A DNA stretch of 20,428 nt. Source: Lachnospiraceae bacterium. Its GTDB lineage: Bacteria > Bacillota > Clostridia > Lachnospirales > Lachnospiraceae. Positions 7,866 through 14,984 of the stretch are shown piece by piece. Under the pieces are notes generated by a model. It was not told the DNA's origin. It was given only the letters and a program-made list of their open reading frames with translations, and made no database searches. A program made the translations under genes and the position numbers. The stretch's first letter is position 1. Each line of letters opens with the position of its first letter. Location of the stretch: contig JAAVAF010000091.1 in NCBI GenBank assembly GCA_014804225.1, positions 1 to 20,428 of the forward strand, written 5' to 3'.

Positions 7866-8804
7866 TTAATTCTCCCACTGAATCATACTTTTTTCAACTT
7901 TATTCACCAAAATATCAATCACCGTAGTAATCACTCCCACCGTTAAAATCCCGGCAAGCACACACCTGTAATCCGCAAAACTCTTATATTTCTCGATAAA
8001 ATACCCAATTCCAAGATTAACGCCAAGCATTTCCGCTCCGGAAAGACACATAAAGGCTCCGCGAAGGCTTTTTGAAATACTCCTGATAATTCCCGGGAGG
8101 CAATACGGAAAAATAATCTTTACAAGCATACCCACCGTTCCAACACCCATCGTTCTCGCCGCCTCGATAATCTGACGGTCAATCTGTCCAACCCTTGCAA
8201 CCGTTCCCTGAAAAGTCGGCCAGAAAACTGCAAAAAAGATAACCGCAATCGCTGCCTGTCTGAAAGTGGAAAGAATCATAATCAGATACGCCGAAAACAT
8301 CAGCGGCGGAATGAGCGTAATAACATTGGAAACCGGAAGAAGCACCTCTCTGATCCGCGGAACCCAGCCCGCCAAAAGCCCCAGCAAGGTTCCAAGCACG
8401 ACAGCAAACAAAAATCCCCAAAAAAGAAGTTGGATAGAGCCCCATACGTCACTCAAAATTTCAGACGGTTTTTCTACAAAGACATGAAAAAGTCCTTCGG
8501 CAGACGGAATTAACAAATCATTCTGAATCCACCCCAGCTTATAGGAAACCTCCCACAGAATAAAAAATCCATAAAGCACCACCACAATATCAGAGGCACT
8601 CTTTTTCTTGCTTGCAAAGAGATACAACGCATATATCCCATAGGAAACCAACAACACCGTAATATACGCCGCGCTGTCATAATATGCTTTGTGAATCGTA
8701 AAATACGGAAATACGAGCGTCAAAACAATATTTACAAGCATGAGCAGGGTTGCAATGCCAAACTCCGGATACATTTTTTTTTCCAGTTTAAAGAAATCTT
8801 TCAT
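7866..8804 (-). CDS. ABC transporter permease, SsuC/TauC-like
   Basis: A 312-aa inner-membrane permease of the nitrate/sulfonate/taurine (BPD_transp_1) type. The ATPase-coupling EAA loop reads IEAARTMGVGTVGMLVKI, followed by FPYCLPGI. About eight hydrophobic segments are visible; two N-terminal ones before residue 70 exceed the six of the basic SsuC plan. Its start codon overlaps the ATPase stop (ATGA at 8804-8801), so the two are translationally coupled. It is the last gene of the leader-peptide operon. The imported compound is unknown; linkage to two cysteine synthases points to a sulfur source. Confidence 0.9.
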   Translation of the reverse strand: MKDFFKLEKKMYPEFGIATLLMLVNIVLTLVFPYFTIHKAYYDSAAYITVLLVSYGIYALYLFASKKKSASDIVVVLYGFFILWEVSYKLGWIQNDLLIPSAEGLFHVFVEKPSEILSDVWGSIQLLFWGFLFAVVLGTLLGLLAGWVPRIREVLLPVSNVITLIPPLMFSAYLIMILSTFRQAAIAVIFFAVFWPTFQGTVARVGQIDRQIIEAARTMGVGTVGMLVKIIFPYCLPGIIRSISKSLRGAFMCLSGAEMLGVNLGIGYFIEKYKSFADYRCVLAGILTVGVITTVIDILVNKVEKSMIQWEN

Positions 8805-9628
8805 AATGCTACCCCCTCACCAATATGATCTTCAACGTGATCATAGAACGATGAAATCAACTGCCGATGCAGCTTTTCATATTCATCTGTGCGAACCAGC
8901 TCGTCCCTTACGCGTGGATGCGGAAGGTTCACCTTCAAGATACTTCGAAGTTTTCCCGGCTCCATTACGACAACTCTGTCTGCGAGTAAAATCGCCTCAT
9001 CAATATCATGTGTGATAAAGACGACCGTTTTTTTATGTTCTACGCAAAGCTTGGAAACAAGCTCCTGTAATTCCAGTCGAAGTTTCGGATCGATTGCGCC
9101 AAAGGGTTCGTCCAAAAGAAGAATGTCCGACTCTAACGCAAGCGCTCTTGCCACTGCGACTCTCTGTTTCATACCTCCGGAAAGCTGATTGGGATAACGA
9201 TCCTTCGCACTTGTCAGTCCAACGCTCTCCACATAGCTGTCGGCAAGTTCCTCTCTTTCCTTTTTGCTGTATTTTTTGCCGCTCTGCCGAATGCCAAATA
9301 AAATATTTCCTTTCACAGTAAGCCACGGAAACAACGAATACTGCTGGAATACGACTGCTCTGTCAATGCCGGGGCCCTTGATTTCTTCCCCGTTAACAAG
9401 AATTTTCCCTTCCTTTGCGCGGTTCAGACCGGTAAGCAAACTCAAAAGAGTAGATTTACCGCAGCCGGAAGAACCTAAAATACATACAAACTCTCCAGAA
9501 CGTATGTTTAGATTGATATTCTTAAGCGCCTCAAACCTTGTTTTCTTTTCGACATAATCAAAGGATACATTTTTTATTTCTATTTTATATGGATTCCCTG
9601 ATAAATCCCTGCCACCTAAATTACTCAT
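8801..9628 (-). CDS. ABC transporter ATP-binding protein, SsuB/TauB-like
   Basis: A 275-aa ATPase that powers the importer. Walker A is GSSGCGKST, the Q-loop is VVFQQYSLFPW, the signature is LSGGMKQR, Walker B is ILLLDEPFGAIDP and the switch His lies in ITHDIDEA. All are those of the nitrate/sulfonate/taurine ATPase group. The start was set at 9628, where GGAGG lies 7 nt upstream, instead of an upstream in-frame ATG at 9679 without such a site. It follows cysteine synthase 2 after a 147-bp gap containing three hairpins, and overlaps the permease by 4 bp. Confidence 0.93.
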   Translation of the reverse strand: MSNLGGRDLSGNPYKIEIKNVSFDYVEKKTRFEALKNINLNIRSGEFVCILGSSGCGKSTLLSLLTGLNRAKEGKILVNGEEIKGPGIDRAVVFQQYSLFPWLTVKGNILFGIRQSGKKYSKKEREELADSYVESVGLTSAKDRYPNQLSGGMKQRVAVARALALESDILLLDEPFGAIDPKLRLELQELVSKLCVEHKKTVVFITHDIDEAILLADRVVVMEPGKLRSILKVNLPHPRVRDELVRTDEYEKLHRQLISSFYDHVEDHIGEGVAL

Positions 9629-9661
9629 TTGTAGCCTCCATGCTACGACTTTTTTTAGGAT

Positions 9662-9679
9662 ATGCTTTCTTGAAAGCAT
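9662..9679. repeat. Perfect 8-bp hairpin upstream of the ATPase gene
   Basis: ATGCTTTC and GAAAGCAT flank a 2-nt TT spacer. It lies about 35 nt before the ATPase start codon in the same gap as the twin-hairpin element and has no following T-tract on the minus strand. Confidence 0.5.
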
Positions 9680-9690
9680 TGATAATGGCT

Positions 9691-9742
9691 CAAGTTTTTG
9701 CGTAGCACAAAACTTGTCGGTTGAAAATTTTAATTTTCAACC
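9691..9742. repeat. Twin-hairpin repeat element, copy C
   Basis: CAAGTTTT (9691-9698) pairs with AAAACTTG (9709-9716), with inner TGC/GCA pairs. GGTTGAAAAT (9719-9728) pairs with ATTTTCAACC (9733-9742) around a TTTA loop. Compared with copy A at 4-52, the second stem has the same length and loop but four base pairs changed on both sides, so pairing is conserved while sequence is not. It lies between cysteine synthase 2 and the ATPase gene. Confidence 0.7.
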
Positions 9743-9775
9743 TTTTGCTCCTGTTTTCCTTGAATCGTTTTGTAC

Positions 9776-10702
9776 TTAATCGTAAAGCGCGGTAGAAAGA
9801 TATCGCTCACCGCTATCTGGGAAAATAACCACAATATTTTTCCCCTTATTCTCCGGTCTTTTTGCGACCACTTCGGCTGCATAAAGCGCTGCCCCCGATG
9901 AAATTCCCGCAAGTACGGCATCACTTTTTCCCAAATCTGCGGCTGCCTTTAGCGCCTGTTCGGTAGTTACCGCAATGACCTCGTCATAAATTTCCATATC
10001 CATTGTGTATGGAATGAATCCGGCGCCAAGTCCCTGTAACTGATGGACTCCCGCTTTTCCTTCCGAAAGAATCGGAGAATCTTTCGGTTCCACTGCAATC
10101 ACCTGAATATCGGGATTGACCTCTTTTAAGTATCTCCCCGCACCGGAAAGCGTTCCGCCCGTGCCGACACCAGCAATAAAGATATCAATATTCGATGCGG
10201 TATCTTTCCAGATTTCCGGTCCCGTTGTTTCATAATGCGCACGTGGATTGGCATCGTTGGCAAACTGTCCGGGGATAAAACTATGTGGAATTTCTTCCGC
10301 AAGCTCTTTTGCCTTGGCAATTGCAGCCTTCATGCCGCCCTTACCGTCTGTCAGTACCAATTCTGCACCGTATGCTTTTAAGATATTTCTGCGTTCCGCA
10401 CTCATGGTATCCGGCATGACGATAATCACCCGATATCCTTTGATCACTGCTGCCGCTGCCAATCCGATACCCGTATTTCCGCTAGTTGGTTCAATAATTA
10501 CGGAACCCTTCTTGAGCAGTCCCCTCTCTTCTGCGTCCTGTATCATATAAAGACCGATGCGATCCTTCACGCTGCCCGCCGGATTAAAATATTCCAGTTT
10601 TGCAAGGATTGTCGCTTTCAAATCATGCACTTTCTTATAACCGTTCAGACGCAGCAGTGGTGTCTTTCCGATTAACTGTGAAACATTTTCTACTACCTTC
10701 AT
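9776..10702 (-). CDS. cysK: Cysteine synthase (second paralogue)
   Basis: A 308-aa PLP enzyme with canonical O-acetylserine sulfhydrylase motifs: FNPAGSVKDR (PLP lysine K46), PTSGNTGIG, MPDTMSAERR, GQFANDANPRAH and GTGGT. The C-terminal GISSGAA and FPDSGERYLST are also standard. AAGGAG precedes the ATG. It lies 30 bp after the divergent paralogue and 147 bp before the transporter ATPase, inside the leader-controlled operon. A second housekeeping-type enzyme within an uptake operon suggests it uses sulfide, or a thiol, released from the imported substrate. Confidence 0.93.
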   Translation of the reverse strand: MKVVENVSQLIGKTPLLRLNGYKKVHDLKATILAKLEYFNPAGSVKDRIGLYMIQDAEERGLLKKGSVIIEPTSGNTGIGLAAAAVIKGYRVIIVMPDTMSAERRNILKAYGAELVLTDGKGGMKAAIAKAKELAEEIPHSFIPGQFANDANPRAHYETTGPEIWKDTASNIDIFIAGVGTGGTLSGAGRYLKEVNPDIQVIAVEPKDSPILSEGKAGVHQLQGLGAGFIPYTMDMEIYDEVIAVTTEQALKAAADLGKSDAVLAGISSGAALYAAEVVAKRPENKGKNIVVIFPDSGERYLSTALYD

Positions 10703-10732
10703 GAAACAAATCTCCTTTTTTCAATCTATCCT

Positions 10733-11674
10733 TTACTGTTTCACCTCATCAAAAAGGTCGCTTGATAAGTATTTATTGCCTCCATCGGGGAATAGCACTA
10801 CAATGTTCTTTCCCTTATTTTCCGGTTTCTTACCAATTGCAACGGCTGCCCAAAGAGCGGCGCCGGCACTGATGCCGATCAAAAGTCCCTCCGTTTTGGG
10901 GCAAAGCCTTGCATATTGATAGGCATCTTCGTCGCTGCAAAGAAGGATTTCATCATATAGGCTTAAATCGGTAATCGGGCAGATTACTCCGCCGCCGATT
11001 CCCTGAATCTTGTGCGGTCCCGCTTCGCCGCCATTTAATACCGGACAGCTTGCCGGTTCAACGCCATATATTTTAATCTCCGGATTTTTTTCCCTCAAAT
11101 ACTTTCCAATTCCGCCTGATGTGCCGCTGGTACCCACGGTTGCAACAAAGATATCAACCTTTCCATCCATCGCGTTCCAGATTTCAGGTCCTGTGGTAAG
11201 ATAATGCGTTTCCGGGTGATGCGGATTCTCGCCCTGTGCCGGTCGGAATGCATTGGGGGTATTTGCCTCGATTTCCTTTGCCTTACTTCCGCCTCCGCCA
11301 AATCCGCTGCTTTTTGGCGTCAATTCCACATCCGCCCCGTATGCTTTCAGAAGCTTTATCTTTTCCCGACTGGAACCCTCCGCCATACAAATGACTGCCT
11401 TGTAGCCCTTGATTGCGGAAACCATAGCAATCCCGATGCCCGTATTGCCGCTCGTTCCTTCCACCACAGTCGCTCCCGGTTTCAGTTTGCCCTCCGCTTC
11501 TGCTGCCTCGATCATATGTAGGGCTGCTCTGTCCTTTACGCTTCCCGCCGGATTAAAACTTTCCACCTTGGCGTATAAATGCGCTGCGACAGCCTCGCTT
11601 TCTTCAATCTTATTCAAATGAACCATCGGAGTGTTTCCTATCAGTTCGAGAATATTATCATAAATTCTTCCCAT
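10733..11674 (-). CDS. Divergent cysteine synthase-like PLP enzyme
   Basis: A 313-aa member of the cysteine synthase/cystathionine beta-synthase family. The PLP lysine motif NPAGSVKDR (K47) and the TSGNTG loop (74-79) are intact, so it should be active. Substrate-contact loops differ from both neighbours: the usual (L/M)P-x-TMSxERR is AEGSSREKI (98-106), the GQF motif becomes AQGENPHHPETHY, the phosphate loop is GTSGT instead of GTGGT (181-185), and a glycine-rich FGGGG replaces a helical segment near 125-129. The start at 11674 follows a GAGGTAAGG site. It is 45 bp after the binding-protein gene. Alternative sulfur donors or acceptors (thiosulfate, sulfite, O-phosphoserine) are possible; none is demonstrated. 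Confidence 0.85.
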   Translation of the reverse strand: MGRIYDNILELIGNTPMVHLNKIEESEAVAAHLYAKVESFNPAGSVKDRAALHMIEAAEAEGKLKPGATVVEGTSGNTGIGIAMVSAIKGYKAVICMAEGSSREKIKLLKAYGADVELTPKSSGFGGGGSKAKEIEANTPNAFRPAQGENPHHPETHYLTTGPEIWNAMDGKVDIFVATVGTSGTSGGIGKYLREKNPEIKIYGVEPASCPVLNGGEAGPHKIQGIGGGVICPITDLSLYDEILLCSDEDAYQYARLCPKTEGLLIGISAGAALWAAVAIGKKPENKGKNIVVLFPDGGNKYLSSDLFDEVKQ

Positions 11675-11719
11675 AATCCTTACCTCGATTTGTATTTGCT
11701 GCAAAAGTTCTGCTATCTG

Positions 11720-12967
11720 TTAATTTGCTGCCTCGTATTCGTCCAAAAGCGATGCATAAAATGCATTTTCCGGATTCGCGTCAATCAAATTGTCAAGCGC
11801 CTGTTTATAAGCGGAAGTGTCAACGTTCTTCTGAATGTCATAGCTGCCAAAATCTACCGCACTGCTTGCGAAAACGCCGGAATTGTAGGCTGCCTCAACA
11901 TAGTTCTCAATCCCTGTCGTGTTCGGGTCTACCGCAAATTTTGTTACGCCGCCATAGAGATAGGTTTCGACATAATCCGTTTCCTTGCCAGAATAATTTG
12001 CTACCGTATTGACTACATCTGCTTTGACGGCATCATCGGTTTCGCCTTGCTTATAGTACTCGAATGCTCTGATTCTTGCCGTTTCATATGCCACAAAAGA
12101 ATCATACTTTTCCGTATATCGTTTGCTTGAAGTGACTTCTCGGCAGCATACATAGTTCGGTGAAAGGTCGCCGGCTGCTGCTACAACCTCAAGGTCATAA
12201 GCATCTGCATAGAGCAGTGCAAATTCCATCGGCAAAAATCCAAGTTCGATTTCACCCTTCTGTACTGCCTGAGCAGTTGCGGTGTCATCACCATAGTAAG
12301 AAATATTACCTGTGTCCTCGTCCTCAATTGCTTCAATAACGCCGACATCAACGCCATTGTCTAAAAGATATTGTCTTGTAACAATCCATGCAGCCTCATT
12401 TCTTTTGAAACCAATTTTTGCTGTTGTTACTTCGTCAAAATTGATCAACGTATCCGTTGCCTTATATTTATCAGCATTTCCTTTCTTTGCAATCACTGCG
12501 CCACCTTCTACTGCAGTGCCTCCTACAAATTTCAAATCATATCCCGCTCCGATTGCTTGTACATCTCCCACGAAGCCCGCTGTCAAAATGTCCAATTGAC
12601 CGCCATCCTCATTAATCGCAGTCAGCGCATCGTTTCCAATGATTGCGATTGGGACAATTTCCACGCCTTCTTCTTCGAAGTAGCCTTTTTCAAGTGCCAG
12701 AATGTCAACCGTTACGCGAATATTGCCGGTGGGAAACGAAACATTTAGTGTTCCGAAATCTTTGTTTTCCGATGGTGCTGTTGTGTCCTGTGTTGTGACC
12801 GTTTCTACCGAGGCGGTGTCCACCTTTGCGGTTTCTGTTGCGGCATTGGGATCCGCCGCGTTATTATTCTCTGCGATGCTTCCCTGAACACCGCAAGCGG
12901 TAAGGGAACCGGCAAATAATACTGCTGTTGTAAATAGTGATGCAATCGTTCTAACATTTTTTTTCAT
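11720..12967 (-). CDS. ABC transporter substrate-binding lipoprotein, SsuA/NMT1-like
   Basis: A 415-aa secreted lipoprotein that would deliver substrate to the downstream importer. The N-terminus has KK, a hydrophobic stretch and the lipobox L-T-A-C with the lipidated Cys at residue 25, followed by an Asn/Thr-rich linker. The mature part starts with LNVSFPTGNIRVTVDILALEKGYFEEEGVEI, shared with nitrate/sulfonate/taurine and NMT1/THI5-type binding proteins (shown here from residue 74 on, approximately). The start was set at 12967, where GGAGG lies upstream. The longer open frame reaching 13108 would run through the attenuator terminator and is rejected. First structural gene of the operon. The ligand is unknown. 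Confidence 0.9.
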   Translation of the reverse strand: MKKNVRTIASLFTTAVLFAGSLTACGVQGSIAENNNAADPNAATETAKVDTASVETVTTQDTTAPSENKDFGTLNVSFPTGNIRVTVDILALEKGYFEEEGVEIVPIAIIGNDALTAINEDGGQLDILTAGFVGDVQAIGAGYDLKFVGGTAVEGGAVIAKKGNADKYKATDTLINFDEVTTAKIGFKRNEAAWIVTRQYLLDNGVDVGVIEAIEDEDTGNISYYGDDTATAQAVQKGEIELGFLPMEFALLYADAYDLEVVAAAGDLSPNYVCCREVTSSKRYTEKYDSFVAYETARIRAFEYYKQGETDDAVKADVVNTVANYSGKETDYVETYLYGGVTKFAVDPNTTGIENYVEAAYNSGVFASSAVDFGSYDIQKNVDTSAYKQALDNLIDANPENAFYASLLDEYEAAN

Positions 12968-13047
12968 AATCTTATCCTCCAAAATCTTTCGTTTTAATAT
13001 TTTTTGCTGTTTTTCAGTGCTTCCGATATCGGTATCTGCCTCAAGGC

Positions 13048-13080
13048 AAAAAATAAGCAGATGCCTCACATAACATCTGC
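13048..13080 (-). terminator. Attenuator terminator before the binding-protein gene
   Basis: On the minus strand GCAGATG (13080-13074) pairs with CATCTGC (13063-13057) around a 10-nt loop, followed by TTATTTTTT. It lies 38 nt past the stop of the Cys-rich leader ORF and about 80 nt before the binding-protein start. The loop TTATGTGAGG is complementary, with three G-U pairs, to the 10 nt immediately after the leader stop codon, giving a possible anti-termination pairing. Confidence 0.75.
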
Positions 13081-13118
13081 CAAAATTCCCTGATACGGAA
13101 TAAATCATCTATGTAAGA

Positions 13119-13202
13119 TCAACAATTTGCCATATTGATATAGAAGTTTCTGATGCAGCAGCACATAGTTGTTCTTTTCTGATTTACAGTCATGATTGTC
13201 AT
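13119..13202 (-). CDS. 27-codon leader peptide with three consecutive Cys codons
   Basis: A short ORF with a strong AAAGGAG site 8-9 nt before ATG. It begins MTIMTVNQKRTTM, then has CCC (three TGC codons at 13163-13155), and ends IRNFYINMANC before TGA, so the last sense codon is also Cys. It lies in the 5' leader of an operon with two cysteine synthases and an importer, directly upstream of an intrinsic terminator. This is the layout of amino-acid attenuation: ribosome stalling on scarce Cys-tRNA would favour readthrough. Four of 27 codons are Cys, well above chance. It has no recognisable protein domain, and a function beyond regulation is not expected. The downstream ATG at 13193 is an alternative start. 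Confidence 0.75.
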   Translation of the reverse strand: MTIMTVNQKRTTMCCCIRNFYINMANC

Positions 13203-13225
13203 AATCGTTTCTCCTTTATTTTATA

Positions 13226-13247
13226 TATTTCCTATGGGTTTTATAGG
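13226..13247 (-). promoter_or_regulatory. Putative sulfur-regulon operator, importer operon copy
   Basis: Third copy of C-M-T-A, nine free bases, R-TAGGAAATA on the minus strand. Here the dyad is clearest: CCTAT and ATAGG (13247-13243 and 13235-13231) are inverted repeats. It lies between the promoter and the leader peptide ORF, a repressor-type position. Confidence 0.6.
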
Positions 13248-13265
13248 TTTTAATTGTATAATATG

Positions 13266-13293
13266 ATTATAGCACCTAAATTCTTCCTGTCAA
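13266..13293 (-). promoter_or_regulatory. Strong sigma-A promoter of the importer/cysteine synthase operon
   Basis: On the minus strand, consensus TTGACA (13293-13288), a 16-nt spacer and consensus TATAAT (13271-13266). The predicted start near 13259 leaves a leader of roughly 290 nt before the binding-protein gene, holding the operator, leader peptide and attenuator. Confidence 0.8.
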
Positions 13294-13313
13294 CACTTTT
13301 TTTCATAAAAACG

Positions 13314-13343
13314 CAAAAAAGCGCATAGATTGTTCTATACGCT
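13314..13343 (-). terminator. Intrinsic terminator after the GNAT gene at 13403
   Basis: On the minus strand AGCGTATAGA (13343-13334) pairs with TCTATGCGCT (13329-13320) with one G-U pair and a 4-nt loop, then a T-tract (13320-13315). It lies 60 nt past the acetyltransferase stop and insulates it from the importer operon promoter. Confidence 0.85.
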
Positions 13344-13402
13344 CTGACGCTGTGTTACTATTCTGTTGCAATTGTGGTATTCGTTAGTTGATAAATCAAC
13401 AC

Positions 13403-13885
13403 CTATAAATCTTTCTCCATATATCCACACGTAAAAGGAAAAAAGTCAAATTTTTTAGTACCAATGTGTTCAAATCCCAACCTTTCATACCAATGCCTTA
13501 ATACTGTATTTTCTTCTACAATTCCTATATTCATTTTGATACGGTCTAATGCTTTCGCTTTTTCAAAAGCATCCTTTACTAATTGCTCACCTATATGTCT
13601 ATGTCGGTATTCTGGAAGAACACACAAATTATTAAGTTCACATTCCTTGTTCTCTTGTAACAGTAAGGAATAATATCCGATAATGCTACCATGATCATAA
13701 TATGCACACATTACCCTATGTTCCTTTTCCAGTTGCCATGTTAATCGTTCAACGGTTATTGAAAATGCCGTAAATCTAGGTGCATTATCCGTATTAAATC
13801 CCATTTCATTTGCCACAGTAAAAAAACTTGCTTTAATGACAGATACACATTCTGAAATGTCGTTTTTCGCTATTTCTTTTATCAT
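13403..13885 (-). CDS. GNAT-family N-acetyltransferase
   Basis: A 160-aa acetyl-CoA-dependent acetyltransferase. ELNNLCVLPEYRHRHIGEQLV holds beta4 and the pyrophosphate loop (R-H-R-H-I-G in the Q/RxxGxG/A place; longer segment cut here for length), followed by IKMNIGIVEEN and LRHWYERLGF, the normal alpha4/beta5 end. The ATG at 13885 was preferred to a TTG at 13900, but ribosome binding sites for both are weak, so the start is uncertain. It is transcribed alone or after the remnant gene upstream and ends at a clear terminator. The substrate is unknown. Confidence 0.85.
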   Translation of the reverse strand: MIKEIAKNDISECVSVIKASFFTVANEMGFNTDNAPRFTAFSITVERLTWQLEKEHRVMCAYYDHGSIIGYYSLLLQENKECELNNLCVLPEYRHRHIGEQLVKDAFEKAKALDRIKMNIGIVEENTVLRHWYERLGFEHIGTKKFDFFPFTCGYMEKDL

Positions 13886-13953
13886 GATTTCTTTTTCCAA
13901 ATTCCTAATATATTTCCTTAAAACGATATCATAATCATATTGCTATTTCATCG

Positions 13954-14220
13954 TTACTTGCTATTTTTGACCCAAGTGCTAACTTCCGATGATTTTGTCA
14001 TCCCAAGGTGTCTGTAGAATTCCTGATTCGAAAGCACAATCGCCCTTTTTGCACCTTGTCCTTTTGCGCGATTGATTGCTTTATAGACAACTGCCTTGCC
14101 AAGACCTTTCCCTCGATGTTCGGGAACGGTTACAACAGACTCTATATATGCTGTATTTCCGCCATTATACCACACTCCACAATGAGCGACATATTCTCCA
14201 TCCTTAATCGCCCCTTTGCA
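13954..14220 (-). pseudogene. 5'-truncated GNAT acetyltransferase remnant
   Basis: An open frame of 88 codons carrying only the C-terminal half of a GNAT protein. KGAIKDGEYVAHCGVWYNGG leads into TAYIESVVTVPEHRGKGLGK (the acetyl-CoA loop R-G-K-G-L-G) and ends FYRHLGM. Similarity begins directly after an in-frame TAG (14223-14221) and 13 bp beyond the stop of the MBL gene, so the N-terminal half and its start are missing. A GTG at 14175 could allow a 73-aa product, but it would lack the substrate-binding half. A deletion or rearrangement fused to the end of the MBL gene is the simplest reading. Confidence 0.75.
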
Positions 14221-14233
14221 CTATCCAACATCT

Positions 14234-14920
14234 TTAATGCTCACACAAAAAAGCTGCACAGCCTACGTCGTATCGTTTCAGCGCCATGCCATGAAACTCT
14301 GCGTCCGTTGCTTCGGCCTTGCCTTCCAATACGGAACAGGCTGCTTCCTGTAACTGCGCAATCAACTCTGGTCTTACGGGAATCGTACCATGTGACGGGT
14401 AAATGGTATCGAAGCGGTCTTTCATTGTTTCCAGTTTATTAAGGCTTTGGATATATGCATGAATTTCCCGCTGAACGCCAAACATGAAAATGTTGCCATC
14501 CTGTACAGTATCTCCGCTGTATAAAACGCGGTTTTCGATATCCAGCAAAGCGACACTGCCCGGTGTGTGTCCCGGGATTGTGATGATTTCCAGTTTGCGG
14601 TCGCCAAGGTCAATGATGTCACCATTTTCAATAGGAATAAAATTGCCTGTTCTCTTTTGTGTGTTGTAGTAATTTGACGCTTCCGCCGAGTGCATATAAA
14701 ATGCTTCAAATTCCGCGTTGCTTCCGATGTGGTCAGGATCGGCGTGCGTGTTAAGCAGTTCAATCGGTAGCGAAACAAGCTGTTGTGCAATTTCTTTTGC
14801 ATCGTGTACCTGCATTCCGCTATCTATAAGCAGCGCCTTTTTCTTTCCGGCGAGCAGAAAAAAGCGCACGTCATTATCTTCAATGCGCCATGTGTCCTCT
14901 GACATTTTAATGATTTCCAT
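14234..14920 (-). CDS. MBL-fold metallo-hydrolase
   Basis: A 228-aa metallo-beta-lactamase-fold hydrolase of the glyoxalase II-like group. The metal motif is NTHADPDHIG (residues 57-66), that is HxDxDH where the usual form is HxHxDH. It is followed by IPGHTPGSVALLD, LYSGDTVQDG (bridging Asp) and YPSHGTIPV (last His). The Asp-for-His change in the first motif is shared by some clostridial relatives as far as I recall, and may alter metal binding. A strong AAGGAGGAC site precedes the ATG. Its stop lies 13 bp from the open part of the acetyltransferase remnant. The substrate is unknown. Confidence 0.85.
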   Translation of the reverse strand: MEIIKMSEDTWRIEDNDVRFFLLAGKKKALLIDSGMQVHDAKEIAQQLVSLPIELLNTHADPDHIGSNAEFEAFYMHSAEASNYYNTQKRTGNFIPIENGDIIDLGDRKLEIITIPGHTPGSVALLDIENRVLYSGDTVQDGNIFMFGVQREIHAYIQSLNKLETMKDRFDTIYPSHGTIPVRPELIAQLQEAACSVLEGKAEATDAEFHGMALKRYDVGCAAFLCEH

Positions 14921-14984
14921 TGAGTTGTCCTCCTTATTAAAATTTTGATTTTAGGGTGAAAACGGTTATTGCTTTTCATTCTTA

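Noticed and set aside
12968..13108. N-terminal extension of the binding-protein frame up to 13108
   Set aside because: It would run through the attenuator hairpin, lacks a ribosome binding site, and the lipoprotein signal begins at 12967 behind GGAGG.
13049..13260. T-box or SAM riboswitch in the importer operon leader
   Set aside because: I saw no T-box sequence or S-box core; the short Cys-rich ORF plus terminator explains the leader better.
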